Shown in pieces: positions 8,378 through 17,223 of a stretch of DNA of 41,737 nucleotides. The stretch lies in NCBI RefSeq assembly GCF_010915725.1, contig NZ_JAAIJR010000044.1, forward strand, positions 1-41,737, written 5' to 3'. The notes under the pieces are model-generated. The model did not search any database and was not told the DNA's origin. It worked only from the letters and a program-made list of their open reading frames with translations. Both the position numbers and the translations under genes were made by a program. The stretch's first letter is position 1. Each line of letters begins with the position of its first letter. The stretch is from Thiorhodococcus mannitoliphagus (GTDB taxonomy: Bacteria > Pseudomonadota > Gammaproteobacteria > Chromatiales > Chromatiaceae).

Positions 8378-9073
8378 TTAGATCGGCCAGATCGGTGAGT
8401 TGAAGAACCTGGACAGCCAGCCTTGGGCGTTGCTGTCGGCCAGGGCGCCGGTCCCGCCATAGTAGAGCTGCGCGTTGGCGACTTGGGTCGATTGCACCGA
8501 GTTCGAGGTCGACACATCCTCGGGCCGAATGATGCCGCGGATACGGACGAATTCTTGCCCCTGGTTGATGCCCAGCCATTTCTCACCCTGGATGACGAGG
8601 TTGCCGTTAGGCAAAACCTCCGCCACCGTGACCGTGATCTCGCCGCTGAGCTGATTGCTCTGACTAGAATCGCCGGAGCCGTCAAAGGTTCGTCCACCGG
8701 TGGCTGACGCGCCGAAGAGCGTCAAATCTCTGTCGATCAGCGTCCTGCCGGCGACGGTGACATTGCCAACATCCATCTCCACGCCGGAATCCTTGGCGGT
8801 CGACGTCGACGACGACTTCTTGGCGTTGGTGTTTTCGGCCAGGACGACCGTGACCAGATCACCAACACGACGGGCCTTGTAGTCCTCGAAGAGCCCCTGA
8901 CTCTGGGACGCTTGAAAGATGGCACCGTAGTTCGCGGCCGCGGGCTTGGGCGCGACTGGCGCCGTCGGCCGATACTCGGCTGCATCGCCTGGCTTCGGCG
9001 GATTCAGCGTACTGCACGCGGAGAGACCCACTGCCGTGATGAGGAGTACGATGCGGGCGATTGATGTCGTCAT
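8378..9073 (-). CDS. flgH: Flagellar L-ring lipoprotein
   Basis: A 231-residue protein with a lipoprotein signal ending in the lipobox LSAC (Cys20). It carries the FlgH core SLFEDYKARRVGDLVTVVLAENTNAKKSSST (here GLFEDYKARR), followed by GEITVTVAEVLPNGNLVIQGEKWLGINQGQEFVRIRGIIRPEDV and SVQSTQVANAQLYYGGTGALADSNAQGWLSRFF. It forms the outer-membrane L ring. GAGAG lies upstream of the ATG. It sits 26 bases after flgG. Length and C-terminus are standard. Confidence 0.96.
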   Translation of the reverse strand: MTTSIARIVLLITAVGLSACSTLNPPKPGDAAEYRPTAPVAPKPAAANYGAIFQASQSQGLFEDYKARRVGDLVTVVLAENTNAKKSSSTSTAKDSGVEMDVGNVTVAGRTLIDRDLTLFGASATGGRTFDGSGDSSQSNQLSGEITVTVAEVLPNGNLVIQGEKWLGINQGQEFVRIRGIIRPEDVSTSNSVQSTQVANAQLYYGGTGALADSNAQGWLSRFFNSPIWPI

Positions 9074-9099
9074 GACGTTCTCTCAGGCTGTGTGACTGA

Positions 9100-9891
9100 C
9101 TACGAGCCCAGCTTGTTGTTGGCGTACTGCAGCATCTCGTCAGCCGCGGAGATGGCCTTGGAGTTGACTTCATAGGCACGCTGCGTCTCGATCATGTTGA
9201 CCAGTTCCTCCGCCATGTTGACGTTGCTGGCCTCCAGTGCGCCCTGAAGCACGGTACCGACGCCGTTCTGTCCCGGATTCGACTGCTGCGCATTGCCGGA
9301 CGCGGCGGTTTCCAGATAAATGTTCTCGCCAACCGCCTGTAGGCCGGCCGGGTTGATAAAGTTCGCGAGCTGGATGGCCCCAAGCTCGACCGGAGCCGCC
9401 TCACCGGCAAGCTGAGCCGACACGGTTCCGTCGCTGCCGATGCTGATGGTTTGTGTGCCCTCGGGCACCACCAGCCCCGGCTGCAGCGCGTAGCCGTTCG
9501 ACATCACCACTTCGCCATTGGCATTGATCTGAAAGCTGCCGTCGCGGGTATATCCCAGATCGCCGTTCGGCATGAGGACTTGGAAGAAGCCCTGCCCCTG
9601 AACGGCAAGATCGAGTGAGTTCTCCGTCTGCACGAAATTGCCCTGCTCGAACAGCTTCTCGGTCGCGACGGTCCGCACGCCTGTTCCCAGCAGCAAGCCA
9701 GAGGGCAGTTGCGCCTCTTGCGTCGCCTGAGCCCCCGGCTGGCGAATGGTCTGGTAAATCAGGTCCTCGAACACGGCGCGGCCCTTCTTGTAGCCCGTCG
9801 TATTGACGTTGGCCAGGTTGTTCGAGACCACGGACATACGGGTCTGCTGCGCATCGAGGCCCGTCTTGGCGATCCAAAGCGCTTGGTTCAT
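9100..9891 (-). CDS. flgG: Flagellar distal rod protein
   Basis: A 263-residue protein. The N-terminal motif LWIAKTGLDAQQTRMSVVSNNLANVNTTGYKKGR and the C-terminal motif LEASNVNMAEELVNMIETQRAYEVNSKAISAADEMLQYANN are diagnostic of FlgG. The central part has the FlgEFG signature GNFVQTENSLDLAVQGQGFFQV and YTRDGSFQINANGEVV. GAGGAG lies just upstream of the ATG. It forms the distal rod passing through the P and L rings, and has the usual length of about 261 residues. Confidence 0.97.
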   Translation of the reverse strand: MNQALWIAKTGLDAQQTRMSVVSNNLANVNTTGYKKGRAVFEDLIYQTIRQPGAQATQEAQLPSGLLLGTGVRTVATEKLFEQGNFVQTENSLDLAVQGQGFFQVLMPNGDLGYTRDGSFQINANGEVVMSNGYALQPGLVVPEGTQTISIGSDGTVSAQLAGEAAPVELGAIQLANFINPAGLQAVGENIYLETAASGNAQQSNPGQNGVGTVLQGALEASNVNMAEELVNMIETQRAYEVNSKAISAADEMLQYANNKLGS

Positions 9892-9920
9892 GGTCTGGCT
9901 CCTCTATCGACCCGGCCCCG

Positions 9921-10661
9921 CTAACTGGTGCCCAGCAGGCGGTTATGGTTCTCTTCGATGTTGTTGGCGGTTTCCATCATCTTGATCTGCGTCTCGTAGG
10001 TCCGCGACAGCTCGATCATTCGCGTCAAGGCTGCCACCGTATTCACATTGCTCGTTTCGAGCATGCCGGTGATGACCCGGACATTGGCGTCGGCCTCGAC
10101 CTCCTGACCGTCCGCCGCACGAATCAGGCCATCCTCCTTGCGCTCGAGGGTCTGGATATCCGGATTGACCAGTCGAATGCGGTCCACCGCCGCCAGCGCA
10201 TTGGGTGCCGAGCCCTCGGGGCGGATGGTGATGGTGCCGTCCGTGCCGATGAGGATGCTTTCGTCGGGCGGAACCGTGATAGGACCACCGCCTCCCAGCA
10301 CCGGGAGTCCCCGATCCGTCAAAAGCATGCCAGTCGCGTCGACATGAAGATTGCCGGCCCTGGTGTAGGCCTCACCACCGTCCGGCGCTTGAACGGCAAT
10401 GAAGCCCTCGCCTTGGATCGCGACGTCCAAGTCGCGACCAGTGCTCTGCAGTGCGCCGTGGCTGAAGTCGATGGCCTCGTTTCCGACCTGGACGTAGTCG
10501 CGTGAGTCGTAGACGGGCCCTCTGATAGGCGCCGTATAGGCATCCGCGAGCGACTGACGAAAGCCATGTGTCGTCGCATTCGCCAGGTTGTGGTTGTTGA
10601 TGGCCTGCGCGTAGAGATTCTCTTTCGCGCCGGACATCGCCAGGTACATAAAACGGTCCAT
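9921..10661 (-). CDS. flgF: Flagellar proximal rod protein
   Basis: A 246-residue protein starting MDRFMYLAMSGAKENLYAQA, typical of FlgF, with ALQSTGRDLDVAIQGEGFIAVQ, AYTRAGNLHVDATG and a C-terminal motif (NVNTVAALTRMIELSRTYETQIKMM). GAGGG precedes the ATG. It forms part of the proximal rod with FlgB and FlgC. It lies 28 bases after flgE and 29 before flgG in the same transcriptional order as other gammaproteobacteria. Confidence 0.96.
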   Translation of the reverse strand: MDRFMYLAMSGAKENLYAQAINNHNLANATTHGFRQSLADAYTAPIRGPVYDSRDYVQVGNEAIDFSHGALQSTGRDLDVAIQGEGFIAVQAPDGGEAYTRAGNLHVDATGMLLTDRGLPVLGGGGPITVPPDESILIGTDGTITIRPEGSAPNALAAVDRIRLVNPDIQTLERKEDGLIRAADGQEVEADANVRVITGMLETSNVNTVAALTRMIELSRTYETQIKMMETANNIEENHNRLLGTS

Positions 10662-10689
10662 GACTTACCCTCGGCCGGACGGCGGATCA

Positions 10690-12021
10690 TCAGATGTTGA
10701 TGATGGTCTGCGTCACTTCATCTGCGGTGGTGATGGTCTTGGCGTTCGCTTGGTAGTTGCGCTGGGCCGTGATGAGATTCACCAGTTCCTCGGCGATATC
10801 CACGTTCGATGCCTCCAGACCGCCGGATTGGATCAAGCCCAAATTGCTGGTGCCAGGATCACCGAAGACGGGATCTCCCGCCGCATAGGTCTCGGCCCAG
10901 TTGTTGTCGCCAAGCTGCTGCAGCCCTTGCGGATTCTTGAAGTTGGCCAGCGCGACCTTACCGAGCACGCCGGACTGCCCGTTGCTGTAGCGGGCGAAAA
11001 CCACACCCGTTTGATCGACGTCAAATCCGCTCAGGCGCCCCGTCGTATAACCGTTTTGAGAGAGGTCGCTGACCGAATACTGGGTGCCGTATTGGGTCAG
11101 TCCTGATACATCCACTTGGATCGGGACGGGATCACCTGTGATCGGGTCAATGCCACCAATGGTCGCTCCGTTGGTTGGCTCGTAATCAGCAATAGGAAAG
11201 TCAGGCACCAATGGACCCGTTGGATCCACGAGCTGTCCATTGGAATCGAATTCCAGGTCGAACTCCTGCCCCGGAGTCGTCGCCCCAGTCGTCAAGCCAT
11301 CCAACTCCATGTAGACCTTCCATTTCAAAGGATCAGAGACGATGTCATCTGCCGGAGGACCTCCACTTCCCGTCTTGAGAAAATACATTGTCATTGTACG
11401 AGGCGTGCCCAAGGAATCATAAATCGTCACAGACGTCGAATAGTTATAGCTATCTGGATTCGTGACATCGACCACCGTAACAGCTGCTCCGGTTTCGTCG
11501 GCTGGCGGTAGCGCGTCGGAAACGAGATTCAATGTAGCCATCACTTCTTCAGTCGACGCGGGCGCATTGTCACCAAACTCCAACTGTAGATCCGTCAGCT
11601 GTCCGGTATTGAACTTCGTATCCGTCACACCTTTATCGACAGGCTCATACACCTGAAGGCGTTGGCCACTGGTATTGACCACATAGCCATCACGATTGAT
11701 CTGAAATGCCCCCGCACGACTATAGACACGCCCACCATCGTCGTTCAAGACGAAGAAGCCTTGACCATTAATGGCAAGATCCAAGGCATTCTCCGTGTAC
11801 TCGATGTTGCCCTGCGAGAATTGCTGGGTCGTCGCCGCCAGACGCACGCCCGAGCCGATCGCGGTCTTGCTGATGCCGCCATAGGCTTGGGAAAAGACAT
11901 CGGCGAACTCCGCGCGGGATTCCTTGAAACCCACGGTAGCTGTGTTGGCGATATTGTTGCCGGTGACCTCTAGGTCCGCCGCGGCTGCATTCAGACCACT
12001 CAATCCGATGCGAAAAGGCAT
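10690..12021 (-). CDS. flgE: Flagellar hook protein
   Basis: A 443-residue protein with the N-terminal FlgEFG motif (GLSGLNAAAADLEVTGNNIANTATVGFKESRAEFADVF), the signature TENALDLAINGQGFFVL and the C-terminal LEASNVDIAEELVNLITAQRNYQANAKTI. The region around residues 150-340 is a FlgE D2-type insert (SVTIYDSLGTPRTMTMYFLK, KWKVYMELDG). It polymerises into the hook under a FlgD cap. GGAGATGAC precedes the ATG. Stretches of the gene (about 11300-11720) are visibly less GC-rich than its neighbours, as is common for exposed hook domains. Confidence 0.97.
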   Translation of the reverse strand: MPFRIGLSGLNAAAADLEVTGNNIANTATVGFKESRAEFADVFSQAYGGISKTAIGSGVRLAATTQQFSQGNIEYTENALDLAINGQGFFVLNDDGGRVYSRAGAFQINRDGYVVNTSGQRLQVYEPVDKGVTDTKFNTGQLTDLQLEFGDNAPASTEEVMATLNLVSDALPPADETGAAVTVVDVTNPDSYNYSTSVTIYDSLGTPRTMTMYFLKTGSGGPPADDIVSDPLKWKVYMELDGLTTGATTPGQEFDLEFDSNGQLVDPTGPLVPDFPIADYEPTNGATIGGIDPITGDPVPIQVDVSGLTQYGTQYSVSDLSQNGYTTGRLSGFDVDQTGVVFARYSNGQSGVLGKVALANFKNPQGLQQLGDNNWAETYAAGDPVFGDPGTSNLGLIQSGGLEASNVDIAEELVNLITAQRNYQANAKTITTADEVTQTIINI

Positions 12022-12062
12022 GATGTCATCTCCAGTTCGAGTAATTCGGCGCCGAGCCGGCG

Positions 12063-12740
12063 TCAGCCAATGCGATAGACGTCCGAGAAGCTGACAGTCC
12101 CGATTCCTAGCAGGCTCAGCAGCAATCCGCCGCCGTCGTTGTCCGTGGTCACGCTCTGGACCTCCGCGTCGATCATGGTATCGAGCGCCTCGGTGGCCCC
12201 ATCCGTCTGGGCGGTCACCTCGATGGTGTAGGCTCCCGCGGGCGCCGGAGAGCCATCATCGAGCAAGCCGTCCCAGCTGAACTCCTGGAGACCCGCACTC
12301 AAGCTCCCAAGTGCCTGGGTCCGGACGAGAGCGCCGCCCGGTCCGTAAATGTTCAGCGCAGCGCTGCCAGCCGATGACGACAGATTGACGGCCCCCGTCA
12401 GGCCCTGACCCTCCGACAGCTCGGCCGTTTGCGCCGGCACGAGGACTCTATTCCCAACCAAGGACGCCGCTTGCAGCGTTTGGTTCTGACTGAGCGTTTG
12501 AGCAAGGTCCTCGAAGGACGAATTCAGCCCCTCGATCCCAGATACGGTCGAGAATTGCGCCAGTTGAGCGACGAAGTCTTCGTTCTGCACCGGATTCGTC
12601 GGGTCTTGGTTCTTGATCTGCGCAATCATCAGCGTCAGAAACTCATCCTGTCCCAGTGAGTCGTCCTCTGTCTCCGCTGCCTTGTCACCATAGCTGCTCA
12701 GCCCGAGCCCGCTGATATAATCGGAAGTGATCTGAGTCAT
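12063..12740 (-). CDS. flgD: Flagellar hook cap / hook assembly scaffold
   Basis: A 225-residue protein. The N-terminal motif LGQDEFLTLMIAQIKNQDPTNPVQNEDFVAQLAQFSTVSGIEGLN is strongly conserved in FlgD. A FlgD Ig-like/Tudor region follows (LNIYGPGGALVRTQALGSLSAGLQEFSWDG, then PAGAYTIEVTA). FlgD caps the growing hook and is discarded later. AAAGGA precedes the ATG. It is 12 bases after flgC and 41 before flgE. Confidence 0.96.
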   Translation of the reverse strand: MTQITSDYISGLGLSSYGDKAAETEDDSLGQDEFLTLMIAQIKNQDPTNPVQNEDFVAQLAQFSTVSGIEGLNSSFEDLAQTLSQNQTLQAASLVGNRVLVPAQTAELSEGQGLTGAVNLSSSAGSAALNIYGPGGALVRTQALGSLSAGLQEFSWDGLLDDGSPAPAGAYTIEVTAQTDGATEALDTMIDAEVQSVTTDNDGGGLLLSLLGIGTVSFSDVYRIG

Positions 12741-12752
12741 GGGTGAATTCCT

Positions 12753-13172
12753 TTAGCTTTGGCCGACTTGAAGCGTGCGCTGCAAGAGCTGCCGTGAGGT
12801 ATTCATGACCTCCACGTTCGCCTCATAGCTTCGTGACGCCGACATCATATTGGCCATCTCCTCGACGACACTGATGGCGGGGCGAAAGACATAGCCCTCA
12901 TCGTTGGCTTGCGGATGATTTGGCTCATAGGCAGGGAAGGGCTCAGCATCCGAATCGACGATGCCCGTCACCCTTACCGGCATGGCGGCATCATTGGGGT
13001 CTTCTTGATTCAGGACGGTCTGAAAGAGAACCTGTTTGGCCTTGTAGGCCTCTTCAGGGCTGGAGGCCGCTGTGCTCGCATTGGCGAGGTTCGAGGCAAC
13101 GGTATTCAGGCGCACCGACTGTGCCGTGAGCGCCGACGCCGAGGTGTTGAAGAGACTGAAGAGATCACTCAT
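12753..13172 (-). CDS. flgC: Flagellar proximal rod protein FlgC
   Basis: A 139-residue protein. I chose the ATG at 13172 (MSDLFSLFNTSASALTAQSVRLN) because AAGGAG lies at ideal distance and the family begins this way. The frame runs further upstream but overlaps the end of flgB. It has the N-terminal NTVASNLANASTAAS motif and the C-terminal VVEEMANMMSASRSYEANVEVMNTSRQLLQRTL. It forms the proximal rod with FlgB and FlgF. Only 4 bases separate it from flgB, so the two are probably translationally coupled. Confidence 0.96.
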   Translation of the reverse strand: MSDLFSLFNTSASALTAQSVRLNTVASNLANASTAASSPEEAYKAKQVLFQTVLNQEDPNDAAMPVRVTGIVDSDAEPFPAYEPNHPQANDEGYVFRPAISVVEEMANMMSASRSYEANVEVMNTSRQLLQRTLQVGQS

Positions 13173-13176
13173 GACT

Positions 13177-13581
13177 TTACTCCTTGCGCAGCGCGGCACG
13201 GATGCCGGAAATACGTCGATTTAGAAACTCGAGGCTACTTTGAAAGTGCAAGGCATTCTCCGCAAAGGCGGCACGCTCCAATTGCGGGTCAACGGTATTG
13301 CCATCCAATGAGGGCTGGGCAGGAGTCCTGTAGAGCAGATCGGGCTCCAGTTCGGAGTGGTTCCCGGTAAGCGTCAAGTGGTTGGCTTGGGTGCGATTCA
13401 GCTCAAGCTGGCTCCCCCGCCCTTCGATACCCGCCAGGGTCTCTCTGAAATTGAAGTCGCGCGACTTGTAGTCAGGCGTATCCGCATTCGCCAAGTTGGA
13501 CGCCAGCAGTTCAGTCCGACGCGCCTGCAGTGCCACAGACGCGGGCAAGATTCCGAAGGCTTTGTCGAGTGACAGACTCAT
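13177..13581 (-). CDS. flgB: Flagellar proximal rod protein FlgB
   Basis: A 134-residue protein starting at ATG 13581 (MSLSLDKAFGILPASVALQARR), the family's normal start. The frame extends upstream to 13833, but that extension is Arg/Pro-rich and not FlgB-like. The motif ELLASNLANADTPDYKSRDFNF is diagnostic, as is the C-terminal LHFQSSLEFLNRRISGIRAALRKE. The ribosome-binding site is poor. It is the first gene of the flgB-L run; a candidate sigma-54 promoter lies about 40-55 bases upstream. Confidence 0.95.
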   Translation of the reverse strand: MSLSLDKAFGILPASVALQARRTELLASNLANADTPDYKSRDFNFRETLAGIEGRGSQLELNRTQANHLTLTGNHSELEPDLLYRTPAQPSLDGNTVDPQLERAAFAENALHFQSSLEFLNRRISGIRAALRKE

Positions 13582-13973
13582 GACGCATGTGAGGTGCAAG
13601 GTTGGCTTGCATGGAGGAATGCACGCCCTATGCCACGCGCGGCCGAGGTGTCTTGGATTGGGGTGTCGAAGCGGCGAAGATGTGGAGCGCCGCACAGAAT
13701 GCCGTGACGGCTGTGCGCGGTTAGCGCGCAAATCGAGCGCATGCTCTAAGAGAGCGACCAGCGCGGTCCGCAGCGGCGGGAGGCATGGGGCGTCAGTCCG
13801 GCACAGCCTCGTGGCAGCGCCGCCCCCACGCACCGACCGAGCATGCGAGGGAATTCAAGATTTTGCGTGGTTGACCATGGTCATCCAGAGGGTGAAGGAT
13901 GCCTATCAATCAAGGCCTTGTTGTGCGTCGCGCCCCTTGGCGGCTCGACTTACCGAATGCGGGGCCATCCACC
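13582..13973. other. cheR-flgB intergenic region
   Basis: A 392-base non-coding stretch between the cheR stop and the flgB start. It holds a candidate minus-strand sigma-54 promoter (13620-13635) and a perfect 12-base palindrome TGACCATGGTCA at 13872-13883 that could be a protein-binding site. The frames that cross it have no family features. Confidence 0.5.
13620..13635 (-). promoter_or_regulatory. Candidate sigma-54 promoter for the flgB operon
   Basis: On the minus strand the bases read TGGCATAGGGCGTGCA. The invariant GG and GC are exactly 10 bases apart, as in TGGCAC-N5-TTGCA; the mismatches are the T in TGGCAT and the G in GTGC. Transcription would begin near 13609, 28 bases ahead of flgB. 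Early flagellar operons in Pseudomonas and Vibrio are RpoN-dependent, which fits. Confidence 0.45.
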
Positions 13974-14786
13974 TCAACGGCGCCGCAGCATGTTGCCTTG
14001 GGGGGTGCGGATCGACTCGAAGGCGTTGGTATAAGAGCCGACGGCTTCTGAAGCGCCAACGAACAGATAACCCCCTGGGTCCATCTGTTTGGCGATGCCG
14101 TCAAAAATTTGTCGTTTCGTGTCAGCGGAAAAGTAGATCAAGACGTTGCGGCAGAAGACGATGTCGAACTTCCCCAGGAGCGCATAAGAATCCATCAGAT
14201 TGAGCTTCTGGAAACGCACGCGCCGCTGGATGTCCGCCTTGATCTGGTGGCCCTGCTCGACGGTGTCGAAAAATTTCTGGCGCCGCTCGGCGCTGAGACC
14301 GCGGGCGATGCTAAGCCCGTCATAAAGCCCGCTCCGCGCCTCCGCCAGGATGCTCTCCGAGAGATCGGTCGCAGTAATGCTGACAGGAACCACCTTGGGT
14401 CGGCACGCGGCCTCCCACTCCGAGACGATCATGGAGATGCTGTAGGGCTCCTGACCGCTGGAGCAAGCGGCCGACCAAATCTTGATCGGCCGCTTCTTGG
14501 CGGCAAGCTCCGGAAGCACGACTTGCCGCAGGGTTTCGAACGGGTAAACGTCCCGAAACCAGGAGGTTTCGTTGGTCGTCATGGCATCGATGACGCGCGA
14601 CTTGAGCTTCGCATCCGGAGACTGACGCAAGGCCCGGAGCAGATCCTCCACCTTGTTGAAGCCGAACTCGTCGAGTAGCCGGGACAACCGGCTGGAGACG
14701 AGATACTGACGGTTCTCGCCCAGCACGAGACCACAGCATTCGGAAAGGAAGCGGGCGAACCCCGCGTAGTCCTGGGCGTCAATCAC
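13974..14786 (-). CDS. cheR: Chemotaxis protein methyltransferase
   Basis: A 270-residue protein starting with GTG at 14786 (then IDAQDYAGFARFLSECCGLVLG), preceded by GAAGG. The N-terminal helical CheR domain is followed by the SAM-dependent methyltransferase domain: TTNETSWFRDVYPFETL, KIWSAACSSGQEPYSISM (SAM-binding loop) and FDIVFCRNVLIYFS. It methylates glutamates on chemoreceptors in the cytoplasm. It sits between cheV and flgB, as in Pseudomonas and Vibrio polar-flagellar clusters, and lies 128 bases after cheV. Confidence 0.95.
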   Translation of the reverse strand: MIDAQDYAGFARFLSECCGLVLGENRQYLVSSRLSRLLDEFGFNKVEDLLRALRQSPDAKLKSRVIDAMTTNETSWFRDVYPFETLRQVVLPELAAKKRPIKIWSAACSSGQEPYSISMIVSEWEAACRPKVVPVSITATDLSESILAEARSGLYDGLSIARGLSAERRQKFFDTVEQGHQIKADIQRRVRFQKLNLMDSYALLGKFDIVFCRNVLIYFSADTKRQIFDGIAKQMDPGGYLFVGASEAVGSYTNAFESIRTPQGNMLRRR

Positions 14787-14914
14787 GGCTAAACCTTCGG
14801 ATGGATTCTCGCATCACGCCTTTCCTGCAAGCCAAAAACTTCGATGTACCGATAGGGCTAGATATTGATAGGGTCCGCGAGCGCCACTTGTAGCGCCCCG
14901 CTGTCTCGCGCACC

Positions 14915-15838
14915 CTAATCGCTGCGCACGTTCCTGAGCACGGTCGCGGCCAAATCATCCGGGTCGAACTTCGCCAAGAAATCGTCTGCCCCAGCACGCT
15001 TGACCATATCGATGTTGAACTGACCGCTGAGCGACGAGTGCAATACCACCCGCAGGTTCTTGAGTTTGGCATTCTCTCTGATCTTGCGTGTCAGAGTATA
15101 TCCATCCATGCGGGGCATCTCGATGTCGGCGATGATGAGTTCGATGTGCTGGTCCACCATGTCCGCATCGGCCAGTTCCTCAAGATACTCCAGTGCGGCC
15201 TTACCGTCCGAGCGCGATTCGGTGCGGAAGCCGAGTTCGGCGATTGCCCGCTCGACTTGCTTGCGCGCGACCAAGGAATCGTCGACGACCAGGATCCGGC
15301 GATCGTGCGAAAGCCCTTCGGCTTCCTTCTGCACGGCTTCGGAGACGTCGGCATTGACCTGATTGACCTGCGCAAAGACCCGCTCGACATCAATGATCTC
15401 GACCCAGTGCCCGTCGACCTCCGTCACCGCGACCAAATAGCTGTCCTGACCCGTACCGCGAGGTGGCGGCTTCACGTTCTCCCAGGTGACGTTGACGATA
15501 CGGTCCACCGCCGACACCCAGAACCCCTGCACCGAGCGGTTGAACTCGGTCACGATCACCTTGGCATCTTGATCATGCTCGATCTCGGGCGACGGGAAAC
15601 CGATTGCCTGGGCGAGATCAATAATCGACACCGTCTTGCCGCGAATGTTCGCCACACCGCAGACGACGGGGCTTGAGCCCGGAATGTGCCTGAGCGCGGG
15701 CTTCGCGATCACCTCACGGACCTTGAAGACATTGATGCCGAATGCCTGCTCGCTGCCGAGATGGAAGAGCAGCAGCTCCATCCTGTTCTGGCCCACAAGA
15801 CGCGTTCTTTGATCGACATCGTCAATAAACTGACTCAT
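14915..15838 (-). CDS. cheV: Chemotaxis coupling protein CheV (CheW domain plus receiver)
   Basis: A 307-residue protein. Residues 20-165 form a CheW-like domain (LLFHLGSEQAFGINVFKVREVI, GVANIRGKTVSIIDLAQAIG). From about residue 180 there is a response-regulator receiver (RRILVVDDSLVARKQVERAI) with the phosphoacceptor aspartate in IIADIEMPRMDGYTL and a lysine in the FLAKFDPDDL region. GGGAGG lies 8 bases upstream of the ATG. It couples receptors to CheA, with phosphorylation thought to tune adaptation. It starts the minus-strand cheV-cheR-flgB... direction, divergent from flgA. Confidence 0.95.
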   Translation of the reverse strand: MSQFIDDVDQRTRLVGQNRMELLLFHLGSEQAFGINVFKVREVIAKPALRHIPGSSPVVCGVANIRGKTVSIIDLAQAIGFPSPEIEHDQDAKVIVTEFNRSVQGFWVSAVDRIVNVTWENVKPPPRGTGQDSYLVAVTEVDGHWVEIIDVERVFAQVNQVNADVSEAVQKEAEGLSHDRRILVVDDSLVARKQVERAIAELGFRTESRSDGKAALEYLEELADADMVDQHIELIIADIEMPRMDGYTLTRKIRENAKLKNLRVVLHSSLSGQFNIDMVKRAGADDFLAKFDPDDLAATVLRNVRSD

Positions 15839-16381
15839 TCAACCGCCTCCCGCTCTGTAGTCGCCCCAGGTCACGCGACCCGTGACGACCTGCTGTTCAA
15901 GCGCATCGAGCAGCCTGCTCCCGCGCGTCAAAATTCAGTCAACCGGAACGCGCCTCAGACAGGCCTGAGTGAGCCTGAGAGAAACCGGAATACAGCCACC
16001 GGGCCCTTGGCTAAGCCGCGGCTGATCGCGCCCGTGCAAGATCACCACAAATCGCCCAGACAAAGGTTGACTGGATTGGCATTTTCGGGCGTCGATCATC
16101 GTTTCGGCCAGTCGTCTTCCGTCGGGTGGACAAGCGCAGCGCAGTCCACCAACGCCGACGCGGGATTCGCTGGACTTCGCGCTCGCTCGTCCACCCTACC
16201 GGCCCAACTGATGACCAAGGCCGCATTTCCCGAGGCTCAAAGCGTCTCCCGCTGAGTCTAACAGCTGCAAGGCATGGAGCCCTCGAGTGATTGAGCCGAT
16301 GGATTCCCGGCACACCGGGTCCCGGTCCGATTCATGCTTGATTGATGCCATCACGACCCGAAGCGAGGAGATGCAGACCTA
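15839..16381. other. cheV-flgA divergent intergenic region with repeat element
   Basis: A 543-base spacer between divergent genes. It should hold both promoters, but I could not identify a convincing -35/-10, FliA or sigma-54 site. Its central part (about 16119-16200) is a paired-hairpin extragenic repeat, listed separately. No coding signature is seen. Confidence 0.5.
16119..16200. repeat. Extragenic paired-hairpin repeat (GGTGGAC family), copy 1
   Basis: GGTGGAC at 16125-16131 pairs with GTCCACC at 16144-16150 around a 12-base loop. A second arm from TGGAC at 16171-16175 pairs with GTCCA at 16189-16193. The right arm, reverse-complemented, resembles the left arm, so the whole unit is also an imperfect inverted repeat. 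A similar unit occurs at 23503-23581. Confidence 0.75.
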
Positions 16382-17119
16382 ATGACGTTTATCCCACACC
16401 ACTGCGGAAGGCGGATCAAGGGGCGTCTGGCGTTGATAGCCTGCGCTGGGCTCATTCTCTCGAGTGCCATGGCCCATGCCGGCGAGACCGAGCCTCTTGA
16501 GCGCATCCTGGAAAGCGCGCGCAGCTTTCTCGCTCAGCGCTTGTCCGACGACCCCAGCACGGAGACCCGCATCGAACTCGGACAGCTCGACAGCCGACTC
16601 AAGCTCAGGCGCTGTGCGCACATCCCAACGGCACAGCTCGCGCCAGGCGGACGGACCGACGGCAATACCACCGTCAATGTTCGCTGCTCCGAGCCTGTCG
16701 GCTGGTCGATCTTCGTACCCGTGCGCATTGAGCGCCACGCCGAGGTTGTCGTCACCGCCCGCGCCCTAGCGCGCAAACAGCTGATCAAAGGCCAGGACGT
16801 GCGCCTCGAGCGCAAGGAGACATCCGGCCTGACAAGCGGCTATTTCTCCGACCCGGCAGCGGTCATCGGACAGGAGACCAAGCGCAGGCTGGTTCCAGGC
16901 CAGGTCTTGACGGCCTCGCACGTCGCGCCGCCTCAGCTCGTGGAGCGCGGCCAGGAGGTCATACTCTATGCCGTCCGCCCCGGACTAACCGTGCGCATGA
17001 AGGGCGAGGCATTGGAGGACGGCGCCGAAGGCCAACGCATCCGCGTCCGCAACCGCTCGTCCAAACGGGTCGTTGAGGGCTATGTCGAGCCTTCCGGCGC
17101 CATCAGAGTGGCTTTATGA
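16382..17119 (+). CDS. flgA: Flagellar P-ring assembly chaperone
   Basis: A 245-residue periplasmic protein with a signal peptide (RLALIACAGLILSSAMAHAG). The SAF-type domain follows, with WSIFVPVRIERHAEVVVTARALARKQLIKGQDVRLERKETSGL and, towards the C-terminus, LVPGQVLTASHVAPPQLVERGQEVILYA plus RIRVRNRSSKRVVEGYVEPSGAIRV. GAGGAG lies upstream of the ATG. FlgA helps FlgI monomers assemble the P ring. It is divergent from cheV and followed by flgM after 104 bases. Confidence 0.94.
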   Translation: MTFIPHHCGRRIKGRLALIACAGLILSSAMAHAGETEPLERILESARSFLAQRLSDDPSTETRIELGQLDSRLKLRRCAHIPTAQLAPGGRTDGNTTVNVRCSEPVGWSIFVPVRIERHAEVVVTARALARKQLIKGQDVRLERKETSGLTSGYFSDPAAVIGQETKRRLVPGQVLTASHVAPPQLVERGQEVILYAVRPGLTVRMKGEALEDGAEGQRIRVRNRSSKRVVEGYVEPSGAIRVAL

Positions 17120-17160
17120 TTCAGGCTTGAGTCGGGGCGTATTGATCTCCAGAATTGCGC

Positions 17161-17187
17161 TACAGTTTTACAAGACGCGGCCGTTAC
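17161..17187 (+). promoter_or_regulatory. FliA (sigma-28) type promoter for flgM
   Basis: TACAGTTT, an 11-base spacer, then GCCGTTAC, compared with the enterobacterial FliA consensus TAAAGTTT-N11-GCCGATAA. Seven of eight bases match at -35 and six of eight at -10, with the exact spacing. It ends 36 bases ahead of the flgM start. A FliA promoter for flgM would give the known late-class autoregulatory loop. Confidence 0.65.
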
Positions 17188-17223
17188 TCTAAGCAATCCA
17201 ATCAAACCTGGATCTGAGAGACC

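Noticed and set aside
13590-13610. TTGCA-containing sigma-54 site just upstream of flgB
   Set aside because: The GG expected ten bases ahead of GC is absent; the site at 13620-13635 fits better.
16253-16381. FliA-type promoter for flgA (GCCGATGG)
   Set aside because: The -10-like GCCGAT is present but no TAAA-like element lies at the required distance.
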